Positions 1 to 13,000 of a stretch of 64,000 nt of DNA are shown here, piece by piece. Below the pieces are notes generated by a model. That model did no database searches. It was not told where the DNA came from and saw nothing but the letters and a program-made list of their open reading frames with translations. Source of the DNA: Ignavibacteria bacterium (GTDB lineage Bacteria > Bacteroidota > Ignavibacteria > Tepidaquicellales > Tepidaquicellaceae). Position numbers and translations under genes: made by a program. Positions within the stretch are counted from its first letter, which is position 1, and each line of letters opens with the position of its first letter. The DNA lies in NCBI GenBank assembly GCA_041649015.1, contig JBAZNU010000001.1, forward strand, positions 1 to 64,000. The letters run 5' to 3'.

Positions 1-802
1 TATCCTCAAACCTGTAATCTGCGGGTGTGGTTGTTGTCCCCTTTCCGTCAATGTACCCCACTTTTGACCATGTTCCGTCTAATACCTTTCTTTCTATTTC
101 AAACCCTCTGTTGTTTGTTTCTCTTTCAGTCTTCCAGCTTAAGGATACATCACGCTTGTTTTCTATGTTCCCTGTAAATGATGCAAGCTGGACCGGAAGC
201 GGGGTATCGGTTATTACCTCAAGTGTTCCCGTTGCTTGACTTGAACTCCATGGAGTTGCCGGGTCAAATGATGTTACTACAGTGCCTCCTACACCCGTAA
301 GCCATGTCAGCCCGAAGTTTCCGCTGGTATTAGAAATTGTATATACCACAAACTGTCCGAGTTTATGCTTGCTCGGTGTTCCATCAATCTTTGCAATTCT
401 TGAATTGAATTGTGTCTGGGTTGTAAACGTTGGCGGCTGCAAATTAATTATGAGCTGATTCACTGCAAGAAATGTCGGTGCAATATTTTCGTTATATGAA
501 GTGGTTGCTGTTCCGTTTGAATTCCACAATTCATTCGACCCGTCTACGTACTCTATAGTTGACCCGGAAAAGTTTGCTACATTAAACGTAAACTTGAAAT
601 CAGAATTTGCAAGATATAATGGGCCCGTTCCTCCATCCTGCTGTAAGTACAGGTCAAAATACACACAGTTCCCGTATGTCGGATCTGAAAGAACTGCCTG
701 TTGGTTTGTAATTGTTGCCTTGAACAACACCTGCGAAAACACATTCACGCTAATTATTAGCGTTATTACTGACACGAGAGAAAATAATTTAAATGTTTTC
801 AT
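1..802 (-). CDS. Secreted protein, N-terminal part (runs off left edge)
   Basis: Reading the minus strand from the ATG at 802 gives an open frame of 267 codons that continues past base 1. It begins with a clear signal peptide (MKTFKLFSLVSVITLIISVN, cleavage after VFSQ). The mature part looks like a beta-sandwich (FDLYLQQDGG, then SDFKFTFNVANFSGS). Near residue 210 follows PLPVQLASFTGN, then VSLSWKTERETNNRGFEIER, a junction typical of secreted Bacteroidota/Ignavibacteria proteins just before a type IX sorting tail. That tail, if present, lies outside the window. The function is unknown; cell-surface or secreted is an inference. It is co-directional with the giant gene upstream. Confidence 0.8.
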   Translation of the reverse strand, partial: MKTFKLFSLVSVITLIISVNVFSQVLFKATITNQQAVLSDPTYGNCVYFDLYLQQDGGTGPLYLANSDFKFTFNVANFSGSTIEYVDGSNELWNSNGTATTSYNENIAPTFLAVNQLIINLQPPTFTTQTQFNSRIAKIDGTPSKHKLGQFVVYTISNTSGNFGLTWLTGVGGTVVTSFDPATPWSSSQATGTLEVITDTPLPVQLASFTGNIENKRDVSLSWKTERETNNRGFEIERKVLDGTWSKVGYIDGKGTTTTPADYRFED

Positions 803-993
803 GTTGTTGCTATTTAAATTGTTAATTTAATATTTATTTATGTGAATTTTATTCATTTATTATTGCTCTTTAATTTTCTTTTATATACTTCATATCATTT
901 TTACAAACTTTTTACCAGTGAAAATCATTTTGCATCGTTTCTCACTTTTTTTTACTTTCTCACTGCTCGTAAAGTCACGCGTCACTGCTCTTC

Positions 994-1014
994 CATCAGC
1001 TACCAGCCATCAGC
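994..1014. repeat. Short 7-bp tandem repeat between genes
   Basis: Three 7-base units (CATCAGC, TACCAGC, CATCAGC) lie just downstream of the giant gene's stop. A separate 9-base word, TCACTGCTC, occurs twice just before them (about 960-990). The rest of the 803-1026 gap is AT-rich with no gene. Confidence 0.4.
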
Positions 1015-1026
1015 TGTTCTTATCTA

Positions 1027-4000
1027 CTACTGCTTGTTGATTTTATTCCTTTTTGAATTCGAACCGTCAAGCTTTAAATCAAATCCTTTGTTCTTTTCTC
1101 TTTGGATTTCTTCATTACCTTTTTTCATGTTCATATTGTCACTTGCAGGTTTCTGTGCAGTTCTGTTCCTGTTATTCCAGCATATCGACCTATCCAGCGC
1201 TCCCACAGAACCATCACCGTCAAGGTCTGTTGAATAATAACCGCTTAAGTTCCTGTTGTTCCAGCAGGCTGACCTGTCAAGAGCTCCAACTGATCCATCC
1301 TGGTCGGCATCTCCGTTTATTATACAGTATTTTGTTCCTTTAAGAATCAGATTGCTTCCATATGCCTGTGTTATAGCTGTTGTGAAATCGTAACTTAACA
1401 TTCCCGATACCTGACTGAATGAATTGCCTACTGCGCTCCATGTCTCAAGGCTGTTGCGGTGTTTAAATACTATCCAGTATTTTATCGAAGTACCTGTAAA
1501 CTGGCCAGGGTATGCAGAGTAACTGTAAAATTCTGCCCCTCCAGTTGTGCTTGCACTGATAACAGTCTGGTCAATTAATGTGTATGGCGATGCTTCTGTT
1601 CTTAATTCTAAAGTGATTAAATCCGATACCATTGTGTTGGAAACATCATTATAGAATCCTGCTATTAATGCCTTTACATCAAGTCTCATCTTTTTCAACG
1701 GTGCTGTCTGGTCTGTTAGTGCAAATTCTGAGTAAAATGATGAGCCTCCGAAGTCTGTAAGTCCTGTAACTGTTACCGTTCTGTTTGCCCAGTTAACATT
1801 TGACTGGTATTCTCCTGTTCCTCTCGAATATGGTGTCCAAGTATGATTATTAGGGTCATACTTTGTCATTATTAGATTATTCTCAGGATCTGTTATACTG
1901 CCAAGTTCTTCATCTCCAAAGTATAGCGTTACAGCAAATGGCAACGAAGGTTGCGCGTCAACCGTTACTTTCCAGTACCCTGTGCCATATTTTGCGGGAT
2001 TTATCCAGCTCGTTGTATCAACTTCATGCAATTCCGATCCGCTGTATTTCTGAACATTAACGTTTGCTGGCAATGATTCTGGATTCATAACTGTCTTCCA
2101 TGATAATGCTCCCGAATGAAGTTTGTTCTCTTTCTTCTGCTTATTTTCAATTTCTTTCTTTATGGGTTTTTTATTCTCTTTGACGGATTCTCCCCACAGA
2201 ATATTCAGTATGTTACGCTCTGACTGTGCATAAAATGTTGTATCCCCAGGAACAGGGCTCCCTGATGCCGAGGCTACTGGCGGAGCAACAGTAGAAGTAA
2301 ATTCATACGCTCCGATACAGATTGATCCTCCTGCAACAGTTGTGCTTCTCGGCAGTCCGCGGATATCATTAGTAATAAAAGACAATGGGTATCCTTTTCC
2401 GTATAGGTTCCAGCTGTTAACAGATGTGGTATCAGGCAAAAGATTTGACGCCGAAATAAATCCCGGGTCGCCAAAATATGAATTCTTTTCTTTCCCTGTT
2501 ACTTTTTGCCAGTTTGATAATGTTGAACAATTTTGAAGTGCAGCATAACCTATGTAATTATTTGTTTCTGAAACAGTGTAATAAGTATTGTGATTTAATT
2601 GTATTGGCGGGGACCCTCCTAAAAATATACAATATCTGCTGGAACCACTGTTTCCGGAAGAATAATTTGCAAATGCATTATTCATTATATTTGTACTATA
2701 CCCGGGACCTGAACTATTATAGTAAAATACAGTTGATGACACTTTTGAATCTTCATCTATCCTTGCTGAATTGTTATATGCATTTACATCAATATGTTCC
2801 GTGTATATTCCATAAACGCAATTGGTATAACTTGGATTCTGAATATTCCAGTGATTTATTGCATAAATGATATTATTATTAATATTAATAACTGCTGCGG
2901 TATCCCAAGCCACGACATATATTCCGAAAACAGGTATTGAATAATGTGGTGACATAGTTTTAATATCGTGAACCATGCAATTAAATATTGATGAATTTCC
3001 CCCGCATAAAGATACATTAATTCCGTACACCTCATCATTATCCCTGTCTCCCAGGCAATTCCTGATTTCAGTATTGAATATTTTAAAATCATTCTGATAT
3101 TTAAGGTTTATTCCATAAACATCATTTAAATTATCACTGCTGCTTATTGCACCAAGCACAGGAGCTCCGATCCTGGTTCCGATGCTTTCGGATGTGCTTC
3201 CTATTTCGCAATTTGAATCTTTATAAGTTATATCTCCGTACAGCCATATACCGTATCCTGCTTTTTGTACAGTGATATTATAATATTTATTATTTGAGTT
3301 TGTACCCGAATTTGAAGACGGTGTAATTCCATAACCATCGTAAATATTTGTTGACTGAAGAATACCAACTGAAAATTTGTAAATACCAGTATCACCGACA
3401 ACAGAATTTTTAATCGTATTATTATTCGCACCGTCTGTTTCGGTTGCATTATTAATCAAATAACCATAGTCGAGAAGGCTTGAATTTGGTATGATATCGA
3501 TTCCGTCAATCATAATGTAATCCCCGCCCTGTATCATAATACCTGCATCTTCTGAATATACATTATAATGAGTCGGTTTGATTAAAGGTTTTGAACCTGT
3601 ATTATCCCTCTGAAAAATAATCGGATTTTCGGATGTTCCCGATGACCGTATGGCAGGACAATTCTCAATGAAAGTACATCCGTCTTTTATATTGAATGTA
3701 ACGCCTCCTGTTCCAACACACTTTAAGTTTAAATCATTTATTGCAGATGTGAACGAAGAATAATTATTTTCTCCGCTTCCTCCAGGGTCAATTGTTTTTA
3801 TTCCACTCAGAGGTCCATCTATATTGTAAATTGCTACCTGGTCAATACCTATATCACCGCTTCCTGAACTGACACGCGACGCAGTGAATTTTATTTTTAT
3901 GTTATGCGAATTTATTGTGTTCAGAGCAACCGTAAATAGCGTCCAGCGTCTTGATATCTTTAAACATATTAACGATGTATCATAAGTAATTCCTCCGTCC

Positions 4001-4062
4001 GTGGATAGAAAAATATTTAGATAATCGTTTCCGTTACCATTTACATAATAGAATTGTAATTT
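1027..4062 (-). CDS. Giant beta-helix surface protein, C-terminal part (separated by frameshift)
   Basis: The frame is open from 4062; its first ATG is at 3537, but upstream codons read on sensibly (KLQFYYVNGNGNDYLNIF), continuing the jelly-roll (MAM/adhesin-like) domain that ends the 4041-14969 frame. After it come a sixth parallel beta-helix module closed by RGLPRS...GSICIGAYEF (about 2300-2390), a spacer rich in K/E/N, and a beta-rich region. The end is a dockerin-like pair of calcium-binding repeats (GDADQDGSVGALDRSACWNNRN and DGDGSVGALDRSICWNNRN), then a charged tail. No NYPNPFNP sorting module is present; in Ignavibacteria-like genomes this dockerin-like end replaces it. The piece is probably not expressed alone: it has no signal peptide. 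Confidence 0.8.
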   Translation of the reverse strand, partial: KLQFYYVNGNGNDYLNIFLSTDGGITYDTSLICLKISRRWTLFTVALNTINSHNIKIKFTASRVSSGSGDIGIDQVAIYNIDGPLSGIKTIDPGGSGENNYSSFTSAINDLNLKCVGTGGVTFNIKDGCTFIENCPAIRSSGTSENPIIFQRDNTGSKPLIKPTHYNVYSEDAGIMIQGGDYIMIDGIDIIPNSSLLDYGYLINNATETDGANNNTIKNSVVGDTGIYKFSVGILQSTNIYDGYGITPSSNSGTNSNNKYYNITVQKAGYGIWLYGDITYKDSNCEIGSTSESIGTRIGAPVLGAISSSDNLNDVYGINLKYQNDFKIFNTEIRNCLGDRDNDEVYGINVSLCGGNSSIFNCMVHDIKTMSPHYSIPVFGIYVVAWDTAAVININNNIIYAINHWNIQNPSYTNCVYGIYTEHIDVNAYNNSARIDEDSKVSSTVFYYNSSGPGYSTNIMNNAFANYSSGNSGSSRYCIFLGGSPPIQLNHNTYYTVSETNNYIGYAALQNCSTLSNWQKVTGKEKNSYFGDPGFISASNLLPDTTSVNSWNLYGKGYPLSFITNDIRGLPRSTTVAGGSICIGAYEFTSTVAPPVASASGSPVPGDTTFYAQSERNILNILWGESVKENKKPIKKEIENKQKKENKLHSGALSWKTVMNPESLPANVNVQKYSGSELHEVDTTSWINPAKYGTGYWKVTVDAQPSLPFAVTLYFGDEELGSITDPENNLIMTKYDPNNHTWTPYSRGTGEYQSNVNWANRTVTVTGLTDFGGSSFYSEFALTDQTAPLKKMRLDVKALIAGFYNDVSNTMVSDLITLELRTEASPYTLIDQTVISASTTGGAEFYSYSAYPGQFTGTSIKYWIVFKHRNSLETWSAVGNSFSQVSGMLSYDFTTAITQAYGSNLILKGTKYCIINGDADQDGSVGALDRSACWNNRNLSGYYSTDLDGDGSVGALDRSICWNNRNRTAQKPASDNMNMKKGNEEIQREKNKGFDLKLDGSNSKRNKINKQ

Positions 4063-7000
4063 TTAATACCCGGATACGACGAAAAATCTATTACCGGGGT
4101 TATCAAGTCCCCGTTACCAGCTGTTCCGTCGTAAGAATGAAATCTTGCCGATTGTGAAGTACTGTCAGCACCATTAGGGGGGCCATAAGAGCCATCGGAG
4201 CTTGTCCATCCGGTTGAATAATTATTCATATGCCATTCGTTATCACCTGTCTGAGGACAGGACCAGGCAGGATTTAATGTTGAAGGTGTTGTCCAGCTGC
4301 CTTCAAAATCCTCTTTAAAAATAATGAATTCATCCCGATAACAATAACTGTTCGGATTTGGCGGATGTGCAGTGATTGTATTAACATCCGTAGCTTCTAC
4401 GCCTGAAGGATTTGAGCCAACGTTGGGAAGTATGATATTATCCTGTGCAATCACATAATAATAAACACTGTCACTTGAATTCAGCTGCCCGATTAACGAT
4501 GTATCTATAGTAAAGTTCCAATTTTCCGTTGCTCTGTTTTCAGGATACTTTAACTCAGAATTTGACATCCGTATATTGCTCTTGTTTTCCTGATATTTTG
4601 AATTCCGTTCCGATAATCTGATATTGCTAATGTTTTCTGTCTGTTTTGAACCCTGTGTTGATACCCAGGAACCATAGTAATTCTTCTTGAAATAAATTCT
4701 CGGTTGATAAGAACCTGATTCAGGTACACCAGACGCATCGGAAATTGCTGTGATCAGTGTCCTGTTGCCTCTATATATCGTGTCTGACAGCAGAGTATAA
4801 GTAATAACAGGGGCAATTGTATCTCTAACAATAATTGTATAACTGTTCGGATTAGGCGGATGTGCAGTGATTGTGTTTACATCCGTTGCTGTTACCCCAG
4901 AAGGATTTGCACCGATGTTGGGCGGAGTTGATATATCCTGTGCAATCACATAATAATAAACACTGTCACTTGAAAACAACTGACCGATTAACGATGTATC
5001 TATTGTGAAATTCCAATTTTCCGTTACTCTGTTTTCAGGATACTTTAACTCAGAATTTGACATCCTTACATTGCTCTTGTTTTCCTGATATTTTGAACCC
5101 AGTTCAGATAAACTGATATGACTAATGTTTTCTGTCTGTTTTGAACCCTGTGTTGATACCCAGGAGCCGTTGTAATTCTTCCTGTAATATATTCTCGGCT
5201 GGAAAGAACCTGTTTCCGGAATACCTGAAGTATCGAATATTGTTGCAGTCAGTGTCCTGCTGTTCCTTGAAATGGTATCTGAAAGTGTAGTGTATGTAAT
5301 GACCGGAGCAGTAAACTCATTACCTTTCTCATATGCACCTATTGATGGATTAGTACTGCTTCTTAATGTACCAAGATAATCATTTGTAATGCCTGTTACA
5401 GGAATTCCAACCGAAATAACAGGTGAATTCTGTTGCGGTATTAAAACAGTATCCGATTTAAGTACAGGATTTACGGATAAAGAATTACTGTCAGATGATA
5501 ATGCAGCTTTCCATTCCTCAATTGTAATTTTATCAGCACCGTTATAATATCCTAACTTTCCATAAGGACCTGAGGCATAATAATCATTATAATTTATTTC
5601 ACTAACTGAAGATGCGGACAATAGATATATTGCATACGATTTTGTACCGATTCCACCTGTCATTGAATTACATAACAAATTATCGAAGACACTACAATTA
5701 AGGTTCGCAGATATATAAAGAGAGTAAGATGACGTCGAAACATTGTTAATAAACTGACCGAATAAATTTACAGTGTTATAGTATATTTTATGATTATTAC
5801 CTGCATTGATATTTATCCCTTTAACAGCATCAGAATTTCGATTGGAGTTAAGGTCATAAATAATATTATTGTATATAGTTATTGAGGTATCTTTTGAATC
5901 CCATATATCAATTCCAAAAGCAATTTGGTTTGAATTAAACATTCTAAAACCATGGATATTATTTGCCGATATATCAGCATAAGTTGTATAACCTATTGAT
6001 ATACCTCTTATATCATTAAAATTATCATCCGATCTTATATTGTATATTGTATTTTGTTTTATTTCAGGATTTAGGCAACCATTTATATCAATTCCTGAAC
6101 GGGTAACAAAGTAAGCAGAATCATCAGAGCCAATATAATTTCCTATAATTTTCAGATTATCACTAAGACCATTTGAAAAACTTTCCAGATATATTCCGTA
6201 TTCACACCTCGATATATTGTTATTTAAAATCACAATCCCATCATTATTCATTCCTTTCTGTTCGTCTAAAATATCAGGTCCTCCTATAAAAATACCACTG
6301 CTAATTTCTCCTACTGCTCCTACTATAATGCAATTCCTTACTGTATCATTTGTCACTCCGTTCGAATCCCCGATAAAATGAATTGCAGCTGTGTATGCTG
6401 ATGTAGAATTATTTCTAATTGTTAAATATTTGCCTGAACCGTTATAACTCCCGTCAAGTGTAACTCTGTCACTATTATTAAATCGAATCAGCCCATTTCC
6501 ACAGGAACCTGACAATGTTCTAGTAACAGCGGAATCCGGCTGGATTTTAATGTAATATTCTGCTTCCTCCTTCGTTTGATTTAAAGCAACGGTTCCGGGT
6601 TCGGTAATGTCTGATGTTATTTTTATTATCAGGTTTCCTCTTACAATTTCATTATTAATTGCGTTAAAAAGTCCATCGGAAGCGGTAAGAGTTGTATATC
6701 CCTTTCCCACACCAACTAATATTATATTAGAAATTCCGTAATTATTTATTGTTCCAACAATAGGATAAGCAGAGGATTCCAGATTCACACCTGATTGAGT
6801 TATACTGAATATTCCATTGTTAATACTTACATTCGGAACCGGTTCCAAATCCTGTGCTACTACAAAATATTGAATGACATCTCCTGAATCTACAGTCCCA
6901 TCGGGATAAAGTTTTGAATAATCAATAATAAAGCTATATGGTGTAGAAGTATTTGTTGCTTCAGTCCATTTCCAGCCATTATTTATATTTGAATTTCCTG

Positions 7001-10000
7001 AATAAGAATTGTTATCTGAAGAATTTTTGTAATATATTCTGGGACGTTTTCCTGATGCTGTATCCACCCCCGATGAATCAGAAATCTGTGCAAAATTGTC
7101 AAGAGTTAAATTTGAAAACGAATTTTGTCTTAATATCTTGGTATATGAAATTACCGGACCTGACAAATCCCTGCTTTTTTCGTATGCACCTATTGATGGA
7201 GTGAATGTATTTCGAAGTGTATCAAGATAATCAAAATAATATCCAGATAAAGGTGTTCCGGCATTCAATAAAGAGGAATATAACTGCGGAATTAGATTTG
7301 TATCATTGTTATAATTTGGATTTACTGAAATTGAATTGCTGTCTTTCGGTACAACTGCTTTCCAGTCTGCAAGCGTAGTTTGATAATTTGAATTATAATA
7401 TCCCACATAACCGTTAGAACCGCTTGTATAATAATCATTATAATTAATATTATTATTTGTAAAACTGCAGTTTGCATATATTATTGAATTTCTGATACTG
7501 GTTGACTGGAAACTGGCAAATGAATTGTTTTTTATATCGCAGTTTGAGACACCTGAACCCAGCCAAATGGTATAGACATAGTTACTTTGAAGCTGGTTAA
7601 CATTTGTTGAATTGTAATATACAGAAATATCCGATCCGCTCTCTATTTTTATAACATATGTGTTATTGTCAGGCGTGTTATTGTAATCTCTAAAATCATA
7701 TAAAATATTATCATAAATTTTTATATCGCTGTTTCCTGAATCGCCCCATAAATCAACACCCGTTCCCTGAACTGCCTGTATTGAGTTCTTGAATATTTTT
7801 ACATCGTTTACCGAAGCCATTGCTATACCTTTTGACGGTGATTCATAGTGCAAATTTAAAATTTTATTGTCAGAGATAACAACAGTTGAACAGTATCCAA
7901 TATTAATTCCAGAATTAGTAATAGATTTTTCATCAGTGTATGAACCTATTGTATTTCCCTTGATACACAGATTACTTATTACTGTATCAGGAAATCCTCG
8001 AACAAAGATGCCGTTATAGCAACTGGATATAATATTGTTTAATATCGCAATACTATCAGTTTTACCTCCAAAATAATATGAAGCGCCTCCCAGATAAATA
8101 CCGTTATAAGGATATTCATAATCTGAGCTTTTTATTGTCTCGATATTACAATTTTTAATAGTATCTTTTGTAGCAGCATTTAATTTTGTCTCTAAAACCG
8201 AAGCGATTTGTATTGCTGCAGTATTACGAGTTAAACGATTTGTGTTTTTTATTGTAATATAATTTCCCGAGCCGTCATAACTCCCGTCAATAGTTACTCT
8301 GTCAGCAGCAAATAATTTTATTAATCCTTTATCGCAGGAACCGGATAATATTCTGTTTACAGGTGAATCAGGTTTGATTCTTAAAGAATAATTATTGGAA
8401 AATTCGTATAATGGATAAGTTCCGGGTTCAGTAATATCTGAAACAATGAATGCAGAAATATCTCCATTAACTATACCATTATTAATTGCCTGGAATAATC
8501 CTCCTTCTCCTGTGAGGGTAGTATAATACTGCCCAATACCAACATTGAATGTTCCTGATATGGATAATATTACTGAAAAGGAATCAAGTTTTCCTTCCAT
8601 CGGGAAATTAGCAGGATTAAGGTTAATATCAGTCGGGGCTGAATCCAGCACTCCTTTATAATAACTGATATTTGCAGGGTTGTTTTGGTCTTCCGCAACA
8701 ATAAAATAAATGATCATATCACCACGGGAAACCTGTCCGTTAGGGTAAAGAAGAGAATAATCAATTATATAACTAAAGGGTGAAGTCGTATTCGTCGCCT
8801 CCGTCCATTTCCATCCGTCATTAGAAGAGGAATTACCTGCATAAGTATTACTGTTGACGGATTTTCTGTAATAAATTCTTGGTCTTTTTCCTGAAGATGT
8901 ATCTACACCGCTTGTATCAGATATGAAAGCAAAATCAGTCAATATTCTGTTGGTTGTGTCATTCTGGACGGATAAAGGTGTATATGTTATTAAAGGTCCG
9001 TAAAAATCAACACCTTTTTCATAAGCACCAATCGAAGGATGAATCGCGTTCCTTAACGAATCAATATAATCATCAGTTATTCCGGTAACAGGTATTCCTG
9101 CCGATATTAGTGGTGAACTAATATACGGAATAACATTATTTGATTTGAAAACAGGACCTTTAGATATAGAATTACTATCCTCCTGAACAGATGCCTTCCA
9201 TTCCGCAAGAGAATATTTATCAGTACCCTGAAATTTTGCTATCCGGACTCCGGAATCTCTTGTGTAATAATCATTATAATTAATATTGTTATTCCAATCT
9301 GAAAACGAGCATTCAGAAATGATTGCATAAGCATAAATGCCACTAATACTATTGTGAGAATTTATTAATACATTATTTTCTATATCGCAATTTGTTATTC
9401 CGGACCCAAGAAATAAAGCGGAGGATAATACTTCTAACTTTGTAAGATTACTTAAATTTACTGTGTTATAATAAATTTTAACAGAATCTCCGTTCGCAAT
9501 ATTCAGTGCATTTACGTTACAATAATATTGACATTTAAAGTCAGATAAGATATTATTAAAAATCCTAATATTACTTATACCTGTCGACGACCATAAATCA
9601 ATTCCCACAATATTATTGTAGTTTCTAAATACTTCAAAAGAGTGGATTATGTTTTTAAATATTTCGGCATCAGTAACATATCCAAGTGATATACCTCTAA
9701 TCGTAATATCTTCACTGTAATCGGATATCATATTGTAAATATTATTTTTTGAAATAATCAGAGAAGTGCAGTATTTTATATCTAATCCATTCCGGGAAAC
9801 ACACAAATGTGAATAATCAGACCCTATTGTGTTTCCTGTTATCACCAGATTGTTAACTATGCCTGTATCTGCAACCCCATAAACAAAAATACCATTCTGA
9901 CATTTTGATATATTATTATTTGAAATTACTATAAAATCATTATCATATCCTTTACCTGATGATGCGCAGGATGAATCACCGATAAATATACCGGAAGTAA

Positions 10001-13000
10001 ACGTAATTAATGAACCTGCGGATAAATTACAATTTTTAATTGTATCATAAGTTGCTCCCAAATTATCTCCCATACTTGCAATTTGAACAGCAGCAGAATT
10101 AGCTGAGGAGTTATTATTTTGGATAGTCAGGTAATTACCTGAACCGTTGTAACTGCCGTCTATTGTAACCCTGTCGGCACCATATAATCTTATTAATCCT
10201 TTTGAACAGAAACCGGATAGAGTTCTATTCACAGGAGCATTGGGTTGTATTCTGATTTTGTAACCTGATTCTTCCTGTGTCTTACGCAAAGCAATTGTTC
10301 CGGTTTCGGTTAAATCAGATGTGATATTAACTATTAGATTCCCGGTAATTATACTATTGTTAATTTTATTAAACAATCCGTTCGCATCTGTTAATGTTTT
10401 TATCTCTTCCCCGATCCCCACATATACAGTTCCCTCAAGCCAATTTGGATTTGTCGTGAATTCAAATTCGTAAGGTCCTATACAGGTAGGACCGGTAAGC
10501 GGTGATGTGCTTCTTGGAATACCTCTGTAATCGGTAGGAACAATATCAAATGGTCTGCCTTTTTGATATAAATACTGACTTCTCGAATTTGTGCTGTCTA
10601 TTAAAAAATCAGATGAGGAAATGAACGGAGGATATTCAGTATAGGAATCTATATCATTTGATGTTGCAGTTGTCCAATCAGATAATGTGTTGCGGTTTGC
10701 AGTTCCGTCATATCCTGCAATACAGCCGTTTCCGTTTATATATATATCATTATTATCGGAATTAAAATTATTCAGCATATTTACACTGTCAAGGTATAGC
10801 GCATAGTGTTTACCAGTACCCGCTCCGTTTGAACGTGTATTTATAAGTATATTATTATATACTGAATCATAACTCTGCCTGAATATATTGATACAGTACG
10901 AATTTCCGTTTATAATTCCCGACCCGCTGATTAAAACAAGATTGTTTAATATATTTATATAATTCAAATAACCACTGCTTGCAATTCCATAAACATATCC
11001 ACGAGTATCGCTCGTATCAGGACATATTATATTATTAATAATATTAATCGTATCTTCTGCGGAGTTCACCAAAATTCCGTAATAGAAAGGAGAAAACCCC
11101 GAACTCTTGAAGTTATAAACCTTATTTCCGGATATGGTTGTATTTTTACATTCATATTGAAGGACAATTCCATATATTGTTTCATTAGTATTTGTTCGTG
11201 TCTGGTATATATTGTTACTCGTTATTTCAGTATTGTTAAAAAAATTACAAGAAATACCACAATATGAAAAATCAAAAATTTCATTCCTTATAATTTTGTT
11301 ACTTGCTCCATATTTCAAAATATTTCCCATAAGAGATATCCCGAATGACGCCGCCGTATCTCCACCGTAAATCGAGCAATTCTCAATCACATTATTATTA
11401 TATCCTGTTGCAATAATTGAATCTGAAAAAAATATTATCCCGTTGCTGCTGAGAGATGAACCGATTATATTGCAATTGATTATGGTATTGTAAGAAGCAT
11501 CGTTCTTAAAACAAATTGTTACCCCATTATTTTCGCTTGTGCTTGTATTCTTAATAAAAAGATTCTTACCTTTTCCACCGTTTGACCCGTCAATTATTAT
11601 ATACTTACATTGATTCAGGTCCAAAATTCCACTCTCATTATTTCCACGGATTTCAGGTGATACACCAGAGTACGGCTTCAGTGTTAAAGTATTTGTTACT
11701 CCCGAGCCCGGTATCGAATCAATCTTCAGTGGAAAAGTTTCACCTGTTGAATACAATGTATCAATAAGTAGAAACCTCACTGTACCTGATATTCCCCTTG
11801 TTTTTGCATCACTAAGGGCTTCGGTTATTGTTGAGTAGTTTGATGCTGATGAAATACCGACTGTGTAATCTCCGGATGTCAGCGGAATGTTTAACAGCGG
11901 CTGATCGTTGTCAGTAAAAGCAAACCTAACATTGTCAATTTTGGTCAGACCATTTACAGTTATGGTTTTAGAAGAATGATCAACAATACTTACCCAGTTG
12001 CCCGAATATCCCCTGTAAAACGGTTTCCACATTTTTCTTTTAATGTCATACATTGCAAGAATGATATTGCTTGTATCCGTTATATTTCCAAGTTCGTGAT
12101 TACCCCAATAAACTTTTATGGAATAAGGTGAAGCAGGATCGCGGTCAGTATCAACATAATAATACCCTTTCCCTATTTTTGCAACAGGAATATTGGCAGT
12201 ATCTGGCGGAGTCTGCCCGCTGTAATACTGAAGCGATACGGTCGAAGGGAGCGTCAAAGGAGCCTGCCTGTTCTGAGATTTATTAATAGATTTTGATTTG
12301 GGTAATCCTCCTGATTTTAAAGTTTTATCCGATGCACCCCAGATAATTTCAAAAAGTTTTCTGTCTGACTGCGAATAAAAAGTTGTTCCTCCGGGTGAAG
12401 GCGCACCGGATGCAATTGTGACAGGAGGAGTTGTCAAAGTCGCAAATTCATATGCACCCAAACATATGGGACCCGAGTTTATTGAATTACTTCTCGGCAG
12501 TTCCCTGAAATCAGATGTGATATTTTGCACGGGTATTCCTTTTTTATATACATTCCAGCATCCGCTGTTTGTACTGTCAATTCTCAAAGTGGAGTCCGCA
12601 AGAAAATACGGATTGCCGTTTACAGAATAATTGTCCTGCCCAGTAGTTGCTTTCCAGTCCGCCAAAGTCGTTTTATCCACTCCTCCGGATCCATAGACTC
12701 CGTAATACCCAAGTGCTCCTCCTGTTCCCGATACATAATAGTCATTGAAGTCTATTGTGAGACGACTGGTTGACCAAAGGCTGATTGCATAATGCTTTCC
12801 TGTTCCAGTTGCGTTTGAACGGGCATTAGAAAATATATTATTTTTTAAATGAAGTTTATAAGTACCTGCTCCTATCCATTCATAATGATGATATATTCCG
12901 AAGGTATTCGATGATGAGCCTGTTATGCCGCTGCCACCTATATAGACAGAGTTATTAATTATAAAAAGTGAATCCCCTCCTTTTCCGTCTAAATAAAAAC

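Larger units (their letters stand above)
4330..5310 (-). repeat. Tandem 495-bp module duplication in the giant gene
   Basis: Two adjacent, near-identical coding units lie 495 bases apart (165 codons). Each runs from APVITYTxLSDTI through PRIYxKKNYxGSW and ENWNFTIDTSLIGQL to NPNSY. The DNA is nearly identical over long stretches, so the duplication is recent or kept alike by gene conversion. Confidence 0.85.

Noticed and set aside
842..1237. 131-codon plus-strand ORF
   Set aside because: Its second half is antisense to the dockerin-like end of the giant gene, and the first half is low-complexity AT-rich DNA.
4041..4066. Programmed -1 ribosomal frameshift
   Set aside because: There is an A5 run, but no X-XXY-YYZ heptamer in the right frame. 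Such giant adhesins are not known to need it. A plain one-base loss is simpler.
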